A stretch of DNA of 64,000 nt from DATAOG01 sp963757395 (GCA_963757395.1 CAVWRK010000016.1:1-64000), one strand, 5' to 3'; counted from the first letter of the stretch, positions 16,890 through 27,750 are shown. Notes: generated from the sequence alone by a model not told the origin. Numbers and translations are program-made.

Positions 16890-19214
16890 TGGCGATCCAG
16901 CGGGCGGCGGTGATCGGGGCGGGCGTCATGGGCTCCGGGATCGCCGCGCAGATCGCCAACGCCGGCATCCCGGTCCTGCTGCTCGACATCGTGCCGGAGG
17001 GCGCCGCGGACCGGAACGCGCTCGCCAAGGGCGCGCTCGAGCGCATGGCCAAGGCCGATCCCGCGCCCTTCATGAGCAGGCAGGCGGCGCGCCTGGTCAC
17101 GCCCGGCAATCTCGAGGACGATCTGGAGCGCCTCGGCGAGGTCGACTGGATCGTCGAGGCCGTGGTCGAGAAGCTGGAGGTCAAGCGCGCCCTGTACGCC
17201 CGGCTCGACCGCGTGCGCAAACGAGGCTCCGCGGTCTCGTCCAACACTTCGACCCTGCCGCTTGCCAAGCTCACCGAGGGTCTGCCGGCAAGCTTCCGGC
17301 GGGACTTTCTGATCACGCATTTCTTCAACCCGCCCCGCTACATGCGCCTGCTCGAGGTGGTCGCGGGGTCGGACACGAGGGCCGAGGCGGTTGCGGCGAT
17401 CGCGTCTTTTGCCGACCACCGGCTCGGCAAGAGCGTGGTCCGCGGCAAGGACACCCCCGGCTTCATCGCTAACCGGATCGGCTGCTACTGGATGCAGGCG
17501 GCGTTCTGCGAGGCGTTCGAGATGGGCCTGCCGGTCGAGGAGGCGGACCTGATCATGGGCCGCCCGCTGGGCATCCCGAAGACCGGGATTTTCGGCCTTG
17601 CCGACCTGGTCGGCATCGACCTTCTGCCGCATGTCGCGGCGAGCCTGCGCGCCGCGCTGCCGCCCTCCGACCCGTTCCACGAGGTCGATCGCGAATTCCC
17701 GCTGATCACCAGGCTGATCGAGACCGGCTACACCGGACGCAAGGGTAAGGGGGGCTTCTATCGCCTCGCCAAGGCCAACGGCCAGCGGGTCAAGGAGGCG
17801 ATCGACCTAGCGGACCGGCGAGTATCACACCGCCTTGCGGCCGAGGCTGGATGCGGTCGATGCCGCCAAGGACGGCGGGCCGCGGGCGCTGTTCGAGGCT
17901 GACGAGCCGGCCGCGCGCTACGCCTGGCAGGTGATGCGCGGGACGCTCGCCTATGCCGCCTCGCTGGTGCCGGAGATCGCCGACGACATCACCGCGGTCG
18001 ATCAGGCGATGCGGCTCGGCTACAACTGGAAATGGGGCCCGTTCGAGCTGCTCGACCGGATCGGCCCCGCCTGGTTCGCCCAGCGCCTGGCAGGCGAGGG
18101 CTTGCCGGTCCCCCCGCTCCTGCGCGAAGTCGGGGAAAAAACGTTCTACCGGGTCGAGCAGGGCCGTCTGCAGCATCTGACGCTGGCTGGCGACTACGCT
18201 GACGTCGTCCGCCCCGAGGGCGTGCTCCTGCTCGAGGACGTCAAGCGGCAGAGCCGGCCAGTGGCAAAAAACGGGGCCGCCAGCCTCTGGGACATCGGCG
18301 ATCGCGTGGCCTGCCTCGAGTTTCACAGCAAGATGAACGCGATCGACGGCGACACGCTCGATCTGATCGACAAGGCGATCGGGATCGTCGCCAAGGACTT
18401 CAAGGCGCTGGTGATCTACAACGAGGGCAGCAACTTCTCAGTCGGGGCCAACATCGGCCTCGCCCTGTTCGCGGCCAACGTCGCGGTCTGGCCGATGGTC
18501 GAGGACCTGGTGGCCAAGGGCCAGAAGATCTACCGGAAGCTCAAGCACAGCCCGTTTCCGGTGGTCGCGGCGCCCTCGGGCATGGCGCTCGGCGGCGGCT
18601 GCGAGGTCTGCCTCAATTCCGCTGCCGTCCAGGCCCACGCCGAGACCTATATCGGCCTCGTCGAGGTCGGCGTCGGCGTGATCCCGGCCTGGACCGGCTC
18701 GACCGAGCTCCTGACCCGCTGGGTCCAGAACAAGAAACGGCCCCGCGGGCCCATGCCGCCGCTCGCACAGACCTTCGAGACCATCGGCATGGCCAAGGTC
18801 GCAAAGTCCGCGTTCGAGGCCAAGGAACTGCTTTTTCTTCGGGACGCCGACGGCATCACGATGAACCGGGACCGCCTGCTCGCGGATGCCAAGGCCAAGG
18901 CGCTGGCGTTGGTCGAGGGCTACCAGGCGCCCGAGAAGAGCGAGATCCCGCTGCCCGGTCCGAGCGGGCGGATCGCGCTCGAGATGGCGGTGGATGCGCT
19001 GCGCCTCAAAGGCGTGGCCACACCCCACGACGAGGTCGTGGCGAAGCAGCTGGCCTTCGTGCTCTCCGGCGGTGAGACCGACATCACGGAGCCGGTCGGC
19101 GACGATCACCTCCTGAAGCTCGAGCGCCAGGCCTTCATGACGCTGGTCAGGCAGCCGGCGACGCTCGCCCGCATCGAGCACATGCTCGACACCGGCAAGC
19201 CGCTACGGAATTAG
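16889..19214 (+). pseudogene. FadJ/FadB-like 3-hydroxyacyl-CoA dehydrogenase/enoyl-CoA hydratase, frameshifted
   Basis: Bifunctional beta-oxidation enzyme of about 774 residues. The order is HCDH NAD-binding domain (G-A-G-V-M-G-S-G-I near residue 11), HCDH C-terminal domains, then an enoyl-CoA hydratase domain (G-M-A-L-G-G-G-C-E and V-E-V-G-V-G-V-I-P). This is the reverse of E. coli FadB but known in proteobacteria. The frame breaks at 17812-17813: removing one G turns the run after D-L-A into T-G-E-Y-H-T-A-L-R-P-R, the expected linker. All catalytic parts are otherwise intact, so an added base (error or recent mutation) is more likely than old decay. It overlaps the thiolase stop and precedes the acyl-CoA dehydrogenase by 12 bases. 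Confidence 0.85.
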
Positions 19215-19226
19215 GGGAGCCGCGCC

Positions 19227-21020
19227 ATGACCGTCTACCGGGCACCGCAGCGCGACATGCGCTTCGTCCTGCATGAGCTGCTCGAGATCGAGCAGCTGGC
19301 GCAGCTGCCGGGGTACGAGGAGGCCTCGCCCGAGCTCGTCGACCAGGTGATCGAGGAGGGTGCCAAGCTTTGCGAGGGCGTGCTGTTCCCGATCAACCGG
19401 ACGGGCGATGCCGCGGGCTGCACTTATGAGAATGGCGTGGTGCGCACGCCCAAGGGCTTCAAGGACGCCTATGACGCCTTCGTCGCGGGCGGCTGGACGG
19501 GGCTTGCGGCCGCTCCCGAGTATGGCGGCCAGGGCCTGCCCAAGACCGTGAAGTGCGTGGTCGACGAGATGGTCTGCTCGGCCAACCTCGCGTTCAGCAC
19601 CTATCCCGGGCTCTCGGGCGGCGCCTACCACGCGATCTCGCTGCATGGCCGGGACGAGCTCAAGGCGCGCTATCTGCCGAAGCTCGCCGAGGGTCGCTGG
19701 AGCGGCACCATGTGCCTGACCGAGCCCCAGTGCGGCACCGATCTCGGCCTGATCCGGACCCGGGCCGAGCCCAACGACGATGGCAGCTTTGCGCTCACCG
19801 GCACCAAGATCTTCATCTCCGCGGGCGAGCACGATCTGTCCGAGAACATCATCCATCTGGTGCTCGCACGCCTGCCCGACGCGCCCAAGGGCATCAAGGG
19901 TATTTCCCTGTTTCTCGTGCCCAAGTTCCTGCCGAAGGGCGACGGTGAGGCGGGCCCGCGCAACGGGCTCATGTGCGCCGGCATCGAGCACAAGATGGGG
20001 CTCTCGGGCTCGGCCACCTGCGTCATGAACTTCGAGCGCGCGACCGGCTGGCTCTTGGGCGAGCCGCACCGCGGCATGCGGGCGATGTTCACGATGATGA
20101 ACGATGCCCGCCTCGAGGTCGGCATCCAGGGCCTGGGGGTCGCCGAGACCGCCTATCAGAGTGCGGTCGCCTACGCCCGCGAGCGCCTCCAGGGCCGGGC
20201 GCTGCGCGGCGCGCAGCAGCCCGACAGCCCGGCCGATCCGATCCTGGTGCACCCCGACGTCCGCCGCATGCTCCTGACCATGCGCGCGGTGACCGAGGGC
20301 GAGCGCGCGCTCGCCTATTGGATCGGCATGGCGATCGATCGCGCGAGCAAGGACCCGGACCCGGCGGCGCGCCAGGCGGCCGACGACCTGGTCGCGCTGA
20401 TGACCCCGATCATCAAGGCTTATCTCACCGACCAGGGCTCGGCCGTAGCCAACCTCGGCGTCCAGGTCATGGGCGGCCACGGCTATATTCGCGAGCACGG
20501 CATGGAGCAGCTGGTCCGGGATGCCCGGATCACCCAGCTCTACGAGGGCGCCAACGGCATCCAGGCGCTCGATCTGGTCGGGCGCAAGCTGCCGGCCCAC
20601 TACGGCCGTTGTCTGCGGACCTTCTTCCACCCGGTGATGGCGTTCATCGAGCGGCACCAGAGCGATCCCGGGCTCGCCGAGTTCGTCCTGCCGCTCGCCA
20701 AGGCGTTCGCGCGCCTGCAGCAGATCACCCTGCACGTCGCCCAGCAGGGTCTCCGAAACCCGGACGAGGCCGGCGCCGCGTCCTCCGACTACCTGCGCCT
20801 GTTCGCGTTGGTCGCGATGGCCTTCATGTGGACGCGCATGGTCCAGGTCGCGATGGGAAAACTCGCCGCCGGCGCCGATGGCGATGCCTCGTTCTACGAG
20901 GCCAAGATCCGGACCGCGCGCTTTTTCATGACCAAGCTTCTGCCGGAAAACGGTGCGCTGTTCGCCCAGATCATGGCCGGCGGCGCGCCGGTGATGGACT
21001 TCGAGGACGCTGCTTTCTGA
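19227..21020 (+). CDS. Acyl-CoA dehydrogenase, DmdC-like long form
   Basis: 597 residues, matching the roughly 600-residue acyl-CoA dehydrogenases with an extra C-terminal domain (the group that includes 3-methylmercaptopropionyl-CoA dehydrogenase DmdC) rather than the 380-residue type. Recognisable parts are the N-terminal Y-R-A-P-x-R-D-M-R-F, the FAD/substrate segment M-C-L-T-E-P-Q-C-G-T-D, Q-V-M-G-G-H-G-Y-I-R-E, and Y-E-G-A-N-G-I-Q. It introduces the 2,3 double bond of acyl-CoA and passes electrons to ETF; an ETF-QO is encoded at 34491-36122. Third gene of the beta-oxidation operon. DMSP metabolism specifically cannot be claimed. Confidence 0.9.
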   Translation: MTVYRAPQRDMRFVLHELLEIEQLAQLPGYEEASPELVDQVIEEGAKLCEGVLFPINRTGDAAGCTYENGVVRTPKGFKDAYDAFVAGGWTGLAAAPEYGGQGLPKTVKCVVDEMVCSANLAFSTYPGLSGGAYHAISLHGRDELKARYLPKLAEGRWSGTMCLTEPQCGTDLGLIRTRAEPNDDGSFALTGTKIFISAGEHDLSENIIHLVLARLPDAPKGIKGISLFLVPKFLPKGDGEAGPRNGLMCAGIEHKMGLSGSATCVMNFERATGWLLGEPHRGMRAMFTMMNDARLEVGIQGLGVAETAYQSAVAYARERLQGRALRGAQQPDSPADPILVHPDVRRMLLTMRAVTEGERALAYWIGMAIDRASKDPDPAARQAADDLVALMTPIIKAYLTDQGSAVANLGVQVMGGHGYIREHGMEQLVRDARITQLYEGANGIQALDLVGRKLPAHYGRCLRTFFHPVMAFIERHQSDPGLAEFVLPLAKAFARLQQITLHVAQQGLRNPDEAGAASSDYLRLFALVAMAFMWTRMVQVAMGKLAAGADGDASFYEAKIRTARFFMTKLLPENGALFAQIMAGGAPVMDFEDAAF

Positions 21021-21156
21021 AACCAGCTACGCGCAGTTTCGATAGTGTCGGCGGCTGTAACCGCTCCAGCGCCTCAAAAATGCCATCGCTGATGGTAGCC
21101 TGCTCGTAAGCGATCCTCGCATGAGAGGGCCGAGCGGCGCTAAGCTCGAAGCACCC

Positions 21157-21810
21157 ATGCGCATCGTGAGCCTCGTCGCCTGTCTCTTACTGTGCTCGGG
21201 CGCCGCCGCCTCTGCGGTCGAACCCGTGCCCGGCATCTACCGCTACCGCATCCACCACCAGATCTTCGGCGACATCGGCGAGCATCAGATCCAGGTGAGC
21301 CGGGAGGGGGACAGGGTGGTGGTCGAGCACGTGGCGCATCTCGCGGTCAAATTGCTGAGCTTCACCGCCTTCGAGCGCCAGTCCCACTACCGCGAGGTCT
21401 GGCAGGGCCTGCGCCTCATGGCGTTCGACGGCCTGACGATCGACAACGGCGAGCGCTTCGAGGTCCGCGCCCGGGCGGACGGCGACCACCTGACCATCGC
21501 GGGCAGCGCTGGCCGGTTCGAGGCGCCGGCCACGACCGTGCCGAGCCAGCCCTCGCTCGCCGGTGCGATCGCGCGCACGACGTTCATGGACATCAGGACC
21601 GGCCGGCTGCTCGAGGGGCGCGTGACCCTTGCCGGGCACGAGACGTTGCAGCTCGCGAGCGGCCCGGTCGAGACCGAGAGATACGAGGTCGCGGGCGATC
21701 TCGAGCATGTGGTCTGGTATGACGCTACCGGTGTCGTCGCGCAGTGGCGCCTGTGGCGTCAGGGTGCCGCGATCACGCTTACCCGCGAGTCGTCGTCACC
21801 GCCACCTTAG
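21157..21810 (+). CDS. Secreted DUF6134-family protein
   Basis: 217 residues from the ATG at 21157; an in-frame ATG 12 codons earlier would place charged residues before the signal. The N-terminus (V-S-L-V-A-C-L-L-L-C-S-G-A-A-A-S-A) is a Sec signal peptide, giving an exported beta-rich protein. The mature part has Y-R-Y-R-I-H-H-Q-I-F-G-D-I-G-E-H and the late V-W-Y-D-x-x-G-V-V segment seen in DUF6134 proteins, whose function is unknown. It begins about 135 bases past the acyl-CoA dehydrogenase and may be a separate transcript. It converges on a truncated LysE-type gene. Confidence 0.75.
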   Translation: MRIVSLVACLLLCSGAAASAVEPVPGIYRYRIHHQIFGDIGEHQIQVSREGDRVVVEHVAHLAVKLLSFTAFERQSHYREVWQGLRLMAFDGLTIDNGERFEVRARADGDHLTIAGSAGRFEAPATTVPSQPSLAGAIARTTFMDIRTGRLLEGRVTLAGHETLQLASGPVETERYEVAGDLEHVVWYDATGVVAQWRLWRQGAAITLTRESSSPPP

Positions 21811-21853
21811 CGGCCTCGGACCCATGGTCCCCGCCTGAACGCGGTGCGCGGTC

Positions 21854-22306
21854 TCAAAGGATCAGCAGCTCGAGCAGCGCCATGCTGCCGAGCGCAACCA
21901 GCATGAGTCCCGCGATCCGGCCGAAGAAGATGGTGCGGGTGGCGCCGAGGCGTGCCCTCAGCCAGGCGCCGCCGAAGCTCAGCATCAGCCACCACGCGGC
22001 CGATCCGAGGAAGACCCCCACGACCAGCGTCCCGGCGTGGCCGGACAGGCGGTCGGGCGCCGCCAGTCCCAAAGCGGCGAACGCCGCGATGAAGGACAGC
22101 GTGGTCTGCGGGTTGGCAAGCGTCAGGAGCAGCGTGCTGACGTAGCCCGTGACCAGCCCGTCGGGGCGTGCTGCGGCCGGCCATCGGCTCGCCTGGCCCT
22201 TCAGGCTACGCAGGCCGAGGACGATGAACACCAGGCCGCCGATCAGCTGCAGGGCGACCCGGTGCTCGACCATGAAGGCCGAGAGCGCGACTGGCGCCGC
22301 TGGCAC
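21854..22306 (-). pseudogene. LysE/RhtB-family exporter, 5'-truncated
   Basis: 150 residues corresponding to the C-terminal two thirds of a LysE amino-acid exporter (normally about 205). Visible are F-M-V-E-H-R-V-A-L-Q-L-I-G-G, G-Y-V-S-T-L-L-L-T-L-A-N-P-Q-T-T and several hydrophobic helices. The first two transmembrane segments and the P-G-P motif of the family are absent. Upstream sequence to 22464 does not supply them in any frame, and the apparent GTG at 22306 lies inside what should be a helix-connecting region. A deletion reaching into the promoter side of soxB seems likely. Probably non-functional. Confidence 0.65.
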
Positions 22307-22464
22307 CCTTCCCGCGACACCATGAGCGTGCGATAGAGGATCGAACGCCTTGCCGGCGGCTTTGGGGGAGCGGGTGTCTCGACCGGTAGGTACCGACCAT
22401 GGCTTGTCGTTGTGGCGCCCCGCTGCCTCGCGCGCCCCCTCGATCGCTTCGGTGGCCTGAGAAC

Positions 22465-23721
22465 ATGCGCGGCTACTCGATCGGCGCGCTGATCCAGCAT
22501 GCCGTCTTTGGCCATCGCCGATGGCCGCGCGCCTGGCGCGATCCGGAGCCGAAGCCGGCCTACGACGTCGTCATCGTGGGCGGCGGCGGCCACGGCCTCG
22601 CGAGCGCCTACTATCTCGCCAGGAACCACGGCATCGGCAAGGTCGCGGTGCTCGAGAAGGGCTGGATCGGCAGCGGCAACACCGGCCGCAACACCACGAT
22701 CGTGCGCTCCAACTACCTGCTGCCGGCGAACGCGCTGTTCTACGAGCACTCGCTCAAGCTCTGGGAGGGCTTGAGCCAGGACCTCGGCTTCAACGTCATG
22801 TTCAGCCAGCGCGGCGTGCTCAACCTCGCCCATTCCAAGGCGCAGATGGACGCCTACGCGCGCCGCGGCAACGCCATGCGCCTGAACGGCATCGATGCCG
22901 AACTGCTCGACCGCCAGCAGGTCTTGAAGCTCGTGCCCCTGCTCGACGGCGGCGAGACCGCGCGCTTTCTGATCGAAGGCGGGCTCTGGCAGGGGCGCGG
23001 CGGCACCGCCCGCCACGACGCGGTCGCCTGGGGTTTTGCGCGCGCCGCCGACGCACTCGGCGTCGACATCATCCAGAATTGCGAGGTCACGGGCTTCGAG
23101 CGCGCGGGCGAGCGGATCACCGGCGTCCAGACCAGCCGCGGCAGGGTCGCGGCCGGCAGGATCGGGATCGCGGTCGCCGGCCACAGCGGGCAGGTCGCAG
23201 CGCTCGCGGGTCTCCGTCTGCCGATCGAGAGCCACCTGCTCCAGGCCTGCGTCTCGGAGCCCCTCAAGCCCGTGATCGACACCGTCGTGACCTTCGGCGC
23301 CGGCCATTTCTACGTCAGCCAGTCGGACAAGGGCGGGCTGGTGTTCGGGGGCGATCTCGACGGCTACAATTCCTACGCCCAGCGCGGCAATCTGCCGATG
23401 ATCGAGGAGGTCGCGAGTGCTGGCGTCGCCATGCTGCCCTGCCTCTCGCGCCTGCGCCTGGTGCGCCATTGGGCGGGCGTCATGGACATGACCATGGACG
23501 GCAGCCCGATCATCGCCAAGACGCCGCTCGAAGGGGTCTATCTGAACGGCGGCTGGTGCTATGGCGGCTTCAAGGCGACGCCTGCCTCGGGCTGGGTGTT
23601 CGCGCACACGATCGCGAACGACGCGCCGCATGCCCTCAACCAGGCGTTCTCCCTCGAGCGCTTCGAGACCGGGGCGTTGCTCGACGAGAAGGGCGCCGGG
23701 CCGACCCCCGGCTGGCATTGA
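22465..23721 (+). CDS. soxB: Sarcosine oxidase beta subunit
   Basis: 418 residues, the normal length. The FAD-binding V-V-I-V-G-G-G-G-H-G-L-A-S-A lies near residue 35. It is followed by G-S-G-N-T-G-R-N-T-T-I-V-R-S-N, which contains the covalent-FMN and active-site region of heterotetrameric sarcosine oxidase, and C-terminal G-G-W-C-Y-G-G-F-K-A-T-P. The enzyme oxidatively demethylates sarcosine to glycine, transferring the methyl to tetrahydrofolate. The ATG at 22465 gives the standard M-R-G-Y-S start; an earlier in-frame ATG at 22399 adds an unconvincing leader. First gene of soxBDAG. Confidence 0.93.
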   Translation: MRGYSIGALIQHAVFGHRRWPRAWRDPEPKPAYDVVIVGGGGHGLASAYYLARNHGIGKVAVLEKGWIGSGNTGRNTTIVRSNYLLPANALFYEHSLKLWEGLSQDLGFNVMFSQRGVLNLAHSKAQMDAYARRGNAMRLNGIDAELLDRQQVLKLVPLLDGGETARFLIEGGLWQGRGGTARHDAVAWGFARAADALGVDIIQNCEVTGFERAGERITGVQTSRGRVAAGRIGIAVAGHSGQVAALAGLRLPIESHLLQACVSEPLKPVIDTVVTFGAGHFYVSQSDKGGLVFGGDLDGYNSYAQRGNLPMIEEVASAGVAMLPCLSRLRLVRHWAGVMDMTMDGSPIIAKTPLEGVYLNGGWCYGGFKATPASGWVFAHTIANDAPHALNQAFSLERFETGALLDEKGAGPTPGWH

Positions 23722-23752
23722 GCGGCGCTCTGCCGATGACGGTCTTGGCGCG

Positions 23753-24031
23753 ATGCTGATCCCCTGCCCGTTCTGCGGCCCGCGCGAGCACAGCGAGTTC
23801 GCCTATGGCGGCGATGCCACGGTGCGCCGGCCCCGCGAGGCCACGCCCGCCTGGGGACCGGCCTGGCAGGCCTGTGTCTACGAACGCGCCAATCCGCGCG
23901 GGCCGCACCAGGAGTACTGGCAGCACGCCCTCGGCTGCCGGCAATGGCTGGTGGTCACGCGCGACACAGGAACCCACGAGGTCCTGGACAGCGTGCTCGC
24001 GGAAGCTCGGGCGGAGCGGACCGCCGGATGA
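23753..24031 (+). CDS. soxD: Sarcosine oxidase delta subunit
   Basis: 92 residues. The N-terminal C-P-F-C-G-P-R-E-H-S-E-F and the later G-C-R-Q-W supply the Cys/His ligands of the structural zinc site, the defining features of SoxD. It also has the conserved E-Y-W-Q-H segment. It is slightly shorter than the usual 95-100 residues. The gene begins 31 bases after soxB, and its TGA overlaps the ATG of soxA (ATGA), so soxD and soxA are translationally coupled. Confidence 0.9.
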   Translation: MLIPCPFCGPREHSEFAYGGDATVRRPREATPAWGPAWQACVYERANPRGPHQEYWQHALGCRQWLVVTRDTGTHEVLDSVLAEARAERTAG

Positions 24032-27007
24032 GCCAGCCGTTTCGCCTGGCCGAGGGCGGCCTGATCGACCGCCGCCAGAGCCTCCGCTTCAGCTTCGACG
24101 GCCGGGCCCTCGAGGGCCATCCGGGCGACAGCCTGGCCTCGGCGCTGCTCGCCAACGGCGTCCGCCTGGTCGGCCGCAGCTTCAAGTATCACCGCCCGCG
24201 CGGCATCCTCTCGGCCGGCTCCGAGGAGCCGAACGCGCTCGTCCGTCTCGGCGAAGGCGCGCGGGCCGAGCCCAATTGCCGGGCGACCATGGCCCCGCTC
24301 CAGGACGGGCTGGTCGCCCTCAGCCAGAACCGCTGGCCCTCGCTCGCCCTCGACCTGATGGCGCTGAACGGGCTGCTCAGTCCGATCTTCCCGGCCGGCT
24401 TCTACTACAAGACCTTCAAATGGCCGGCCGCGTTCTGGACCCGGGTCTATGAGCGCCTGATCCGGCGCGCTGCCGGCCTCGGCGAAGCGACGCTCATCCC
24501 CGACCCCGATCGCTACGACAAGCGCCATGCCCATTGCGACGTCCTGGTGGTCGGCGGCGGGCCGGCCGGCCTCGCAGCAGCCCTCGCGGCCGGGCGCACC
24601 GGCGCGCGCGCGATCCTGGTCGACGAGCAGACGCGCATGGGCGGGCGCCTGCTGGCCGAGCGGCTCGAGATCGAGGGCGCGCCGGCGCTCGCCTGGGTCG
24701 AGCGCGCCCTGGCTGAGCTTTCGAGCCTGCCCGAGGTGACGCTCCTGCCACGGACCACGGCTTTCGGGTACTACGACCACAATCTCGTCGCCCTGCTCGA
24801 AGAGGTCGGGAGGGCCGGCGGCCCGCGCCAGCGTCTCTGGACGGTCCGCGCCGGCGAGGTGGTGCTCGCGACCGGTGCAATCGAACGGCCGCTCGCCTTC
24901 GCCGACAACGACCGGCCAGGCGTCATGCTGGCCGGCGCCGTCCGCACCTACCTCAACCGCTTCGCGGTGGCGCCGGGCACCAACGCCGCCCTCTTCACGA
25001 CCGGCGACGACGCCTATCGGACCGCGCTCGATCTCGCCGCCGCGGGCGTGCGGGTGGCGGCCGTGATCGACGCGCGCAGGTCCCCGAAGCACCCGCTGAT
25101 CTCGACGCTGCGCAAGATCGGCATCGAGACCCTGGCGGGTCACGTGGTCACCCGGGCGCTCGGCGGCGCGCAGCTCGCGGCGGTCGAGGTCATGCGCCTC
25201 GAGCGCGGCGAGACCGCCGGGGCGGCGCGGCCGATCGACTGCGATCTCTTGGCGATCTCGGGCGGCTGGCAGCCCGGGGTTCATCTGCACAGCCAGACCG
25301 GCGCCAAGCCGGTCTACGACCCGGAGCTCAAGGCGTTCCGGCCGGGCGAGCCGCGCCAGCGGGAACGGTCCGCGGGCGCCGCCGCCGGTCAGCTCACACT
25401 CAAAGCCTGTCTCGAGACCGGCCTCCTGGCCGGTGCCACGGCTGCGGCTGCCGCCGGCCACGGCGACGGCGTGCCACCGCCGGCACCCGCCTGCGCGCCG
25501 GAGCCTTCGGGTCCGGGGCTCGATCTCTGGGCCGTGCCCGCATCGGCCAGGCGCGGCAAGACCTTCGTCGACTTCCAGAACGACGTCACCGTCGATGACG
25601 TGGCGCTTGCCCATCGCGAGGGCTACCGCTCGGTCGAGCACTTGAAGCGCTACACGACCCTCGGCATGGGCACCGATCAGGGCAAGACCGGCAATCTCAC
25701 CGGCCTCGCCCTCATGGCCGGGCTCGAGGACCGACCGATCGAAGCGGTCGGCACGACCACCTTTCGCCCGCCCTATGTGCCGGTGACCTTGGGCGCGCTC
25801 GCCGGCGCCGAGGTCGGCGCCCATTTCCGCCCGCTGCGTCTGACGCCCATGCACGACTGGCACCTCGCCGCCGGCGCGGAATTCATCGATGCCGGGCTCT
25901 GGCGCCGGCCTCGCTACTATCCGCGCCCGGGCGAGGATCTGCTCGCCGCCACGCTCCGCGAGGCGCGCGCAGTTCGGGGAAACGTCGGCCTGGTCGACGT
26001 CTCGCCGCTCGGCAAGATCGACGTCCAGGGTCCGGATGCCGCCGAATTCCTCGATCGCCTCTACTGCAACCCGCTCAGGCGGCTCGCGGTCGGCAAGGCG
26101 CGCTACGGCCTGATGCTGCGCGAGGACGGCATGGTGCTCGACGACGGCACTGTCTCGCGCCTGGGCGAGACCATCTTCTACGTCACCACGACCACCGCCA
26201 ACGCGGGGCCGGTGATGGCGCACATGGAGTTCCACCGCCAGGCGGTCTGGCCGGAACTCGCGGTCGAGGTCACCAGCATCACCGACCAGTGGGCCGGCAT
26301 GGCGCTCGCGGGGCCGAACAGCCGGGCGGTGCTGGCGCGCGCGGTCGAGGACGCCGACGTCGGCGACGCGGCGCTGCCGTTCATGGGGGTCATGGCCTGC
26401 GACCATCGCCGGTTGCCCGGTGCGCCTGTTTCGGATCAGCTTCTCGGGCGAGCTCGCCTACGAGATCCACACGCCCGCGGACTACGGCACCCGGGTCTGG
26501 GAAGCCGTCTTCGCGGCCGGTGCCAGCAACGGCATCGTCGCCTACGGCACCGAGGCGATGGGTACGCTCCGGATCGAGAAGGGCCATGTCGCCGGCGCCG
26601 AACTCGATGGCCGGACCACGCCCGCGGATCTCGGTCTCGGTCGCCTGGCGAGCCGCAGGAAGGACTACATCGGCCGCGCCGCGCTCGAGCGGCCGGCACT
26701 CGCCGATCCGGCCCGGCCGAGGCTGGTCGGCCTGGTCGCCAAAGACGGCCGCTCGCCGATCCGGAGCGGCGCCCAGATCGTTGCCGATCCGGCAGCAAAG
26801 CCGCCGGTCGCCATGCTCGGCCACGTCACCTCGGCCGATTTCAGCCCGACCCTCCAACAGCCGGTCGCGCTGGCCCTGGTCGCGGGCGGCCTCGAACGCA
26901 AGGGCCAGACGCTCTATGCCGCCTATCCGCTGCGCGGCGAGGCGACCGAGGTGATCGTGACCGACCCGGTCTTCGTCGACCCCGAAGGACGCCGGCTCCA
27001 TGGCTGA
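24028..27007 (+). pseudogene. soxA: Sarcosine oxidase alpha subunit, frameshifted near the C-terminal third
   Basis: About 992 residues when read across the break, a normal SoxA length. The N-terminal ferredoxin-like part has S-F-K-Y-H-R-P-R-G-I. The NAD-binding motif V-V-G-G-G-P-A-G-L-A follows near residue 177, then the C-terminal aminomethyltransferase-like folate domain starting near R-Y-Y-P-R-P-G-E-D. The frame breaks at 26403-26404: removing one C after A-C-D gives I-A-G-C-P-V-R-L-F-R-I-S-F-S-G-E-L-A-Y-E, exactly the family sequence. The broken copy would lose the last 200 residues of the folate domain. It starts inside the soxD stop and ends 8 bases into soxG. Confidence 0.9.
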
Positions 27008-27617
27008 CCCCGGGAGTCCTCCGCCGCGCCTCTCGGCGCTCGGCGATCTGCTGGCGCCGCGCCGGCTCGGGCCCGAGCCGTCGTCGGCGCACCTGTCAGA
27101 GCGATCGCTGCACGCGCTCTGGCAGATCGCCGCCTGGCGCGCGGGCGATGTCGCCTCGATCAGGGCGATCGTCGCGGAGCGCCTGGGCCTCGCCCTGCCC
27201 GAGGCCCCCGATGCCGCCGTGACGGGGGACCTGGTCGCGTTCCAGGTCGCCGCGCGCCGCTGGTGGCTCGTGGCTGAGGCGCCTGGAGGCGCGCTGGAAG
27301 CGACGCTTGGGGACGCTCTGGCCGGGCGCGCGGCGCTGACCGATCTCGGCCACGCCCGAGTCCGGCTCCGCCTGACGGGCCCCGTCAGCCGGAGCGTGCT
27401 CGAAAAGCTCTGCCGGATCGATCTGCACCCGCGGGCCTTCCCGGCCGGGCGCACCGCCCAGACCCCGCTTGGCCAGGTCGCCGTCCTGATCCACGCGCTC
27501 GACGAGCCCCCTGGCTTCGATCTCTACCTGCCGCGATCGCTTGGGCGCAGCGCTGCGTTCAGCCTGATCGAGGCCGCGACCGAATTCGGCGTCGCACTCG
27601 GCGGCCCGTCGAACTGA
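27000..27617 (+). CDS. soxG: Sarcosine oxidase gamma subunit
   Basis: 205 residues. It has the SoxG-type weakly conserved fold related to the aminomethyltransferase C-terminal region: L-H-A-L-W-Q-I-A-A-W near residue 40, then R-L-R-L-T-G-P-V-S-R-S-V-L-E-K-L-C-R-I-D-L-H-P-R-A-F and the final Y-L-P-R-S segment. SoxG completes the alpha-beta-gamma-delta tetramer. The ATG at 27000 overlaps the soxA end by 8 bases, confirming the operon order B-D-A-G. No glyA, purU or formaldehyde genes follow, unlike some sox operons. Confidence 0.88.
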   Translation: MADPGSPPPRLSALGDLLAPRRLGPEPSSAHLSERSLHALWQIAAWRAGDVASIRAIVAERLGLALPEAPDAAVTGDLVAFQVAARRWWLVAEAPGGALEATLGDALAGRAALTDLGHARVRLRLTGPVSRSVLEKLCRIDLHPRAFPAGRTAQTPLGQVAVLIHALDEPPGFDLYLPRSLGRSAAFSLIEAATEFGVALGGPSN

Positions 27618-27725
27618 CGCTTGCCCCCATGGCCCGGCCCGCTGGGTCGGCGCGGCCATTGAGGCCGTCCGGCATCATCGGATTCAACAATCGGGACGGA
27701 ATGACGGCGCAGACCGCAGATCGCT

Positions 27726-27750
27726 GGAACTATGGGTTCCCGTGACCGTT
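27726..27750 (+). promoter_or_regulatory. Candidate EcfG (general stress sigma) promoter
   Basis: GGAAC at 27726-27730, a 17-base spacer, then GTT at 27748-27750 (preceded by C, so also GGAAC-N16-CGTT). This matches the alphaproteobacterial EcfG -35/-10 consensus. It lies 50 bases before the OmpA-like start on the correct strand, with GGAGGA as ribosome-binding site. The match is exact, but a single site of this length could arise by chance; no experiment supports it. Confidence 0.55.

Noticed and set aside
23878..26406. Minus-strand open frame of about 840 codons across soxA
   Set aside because: Antisense to sarcosine oxidase alpha; no recognisable protein.
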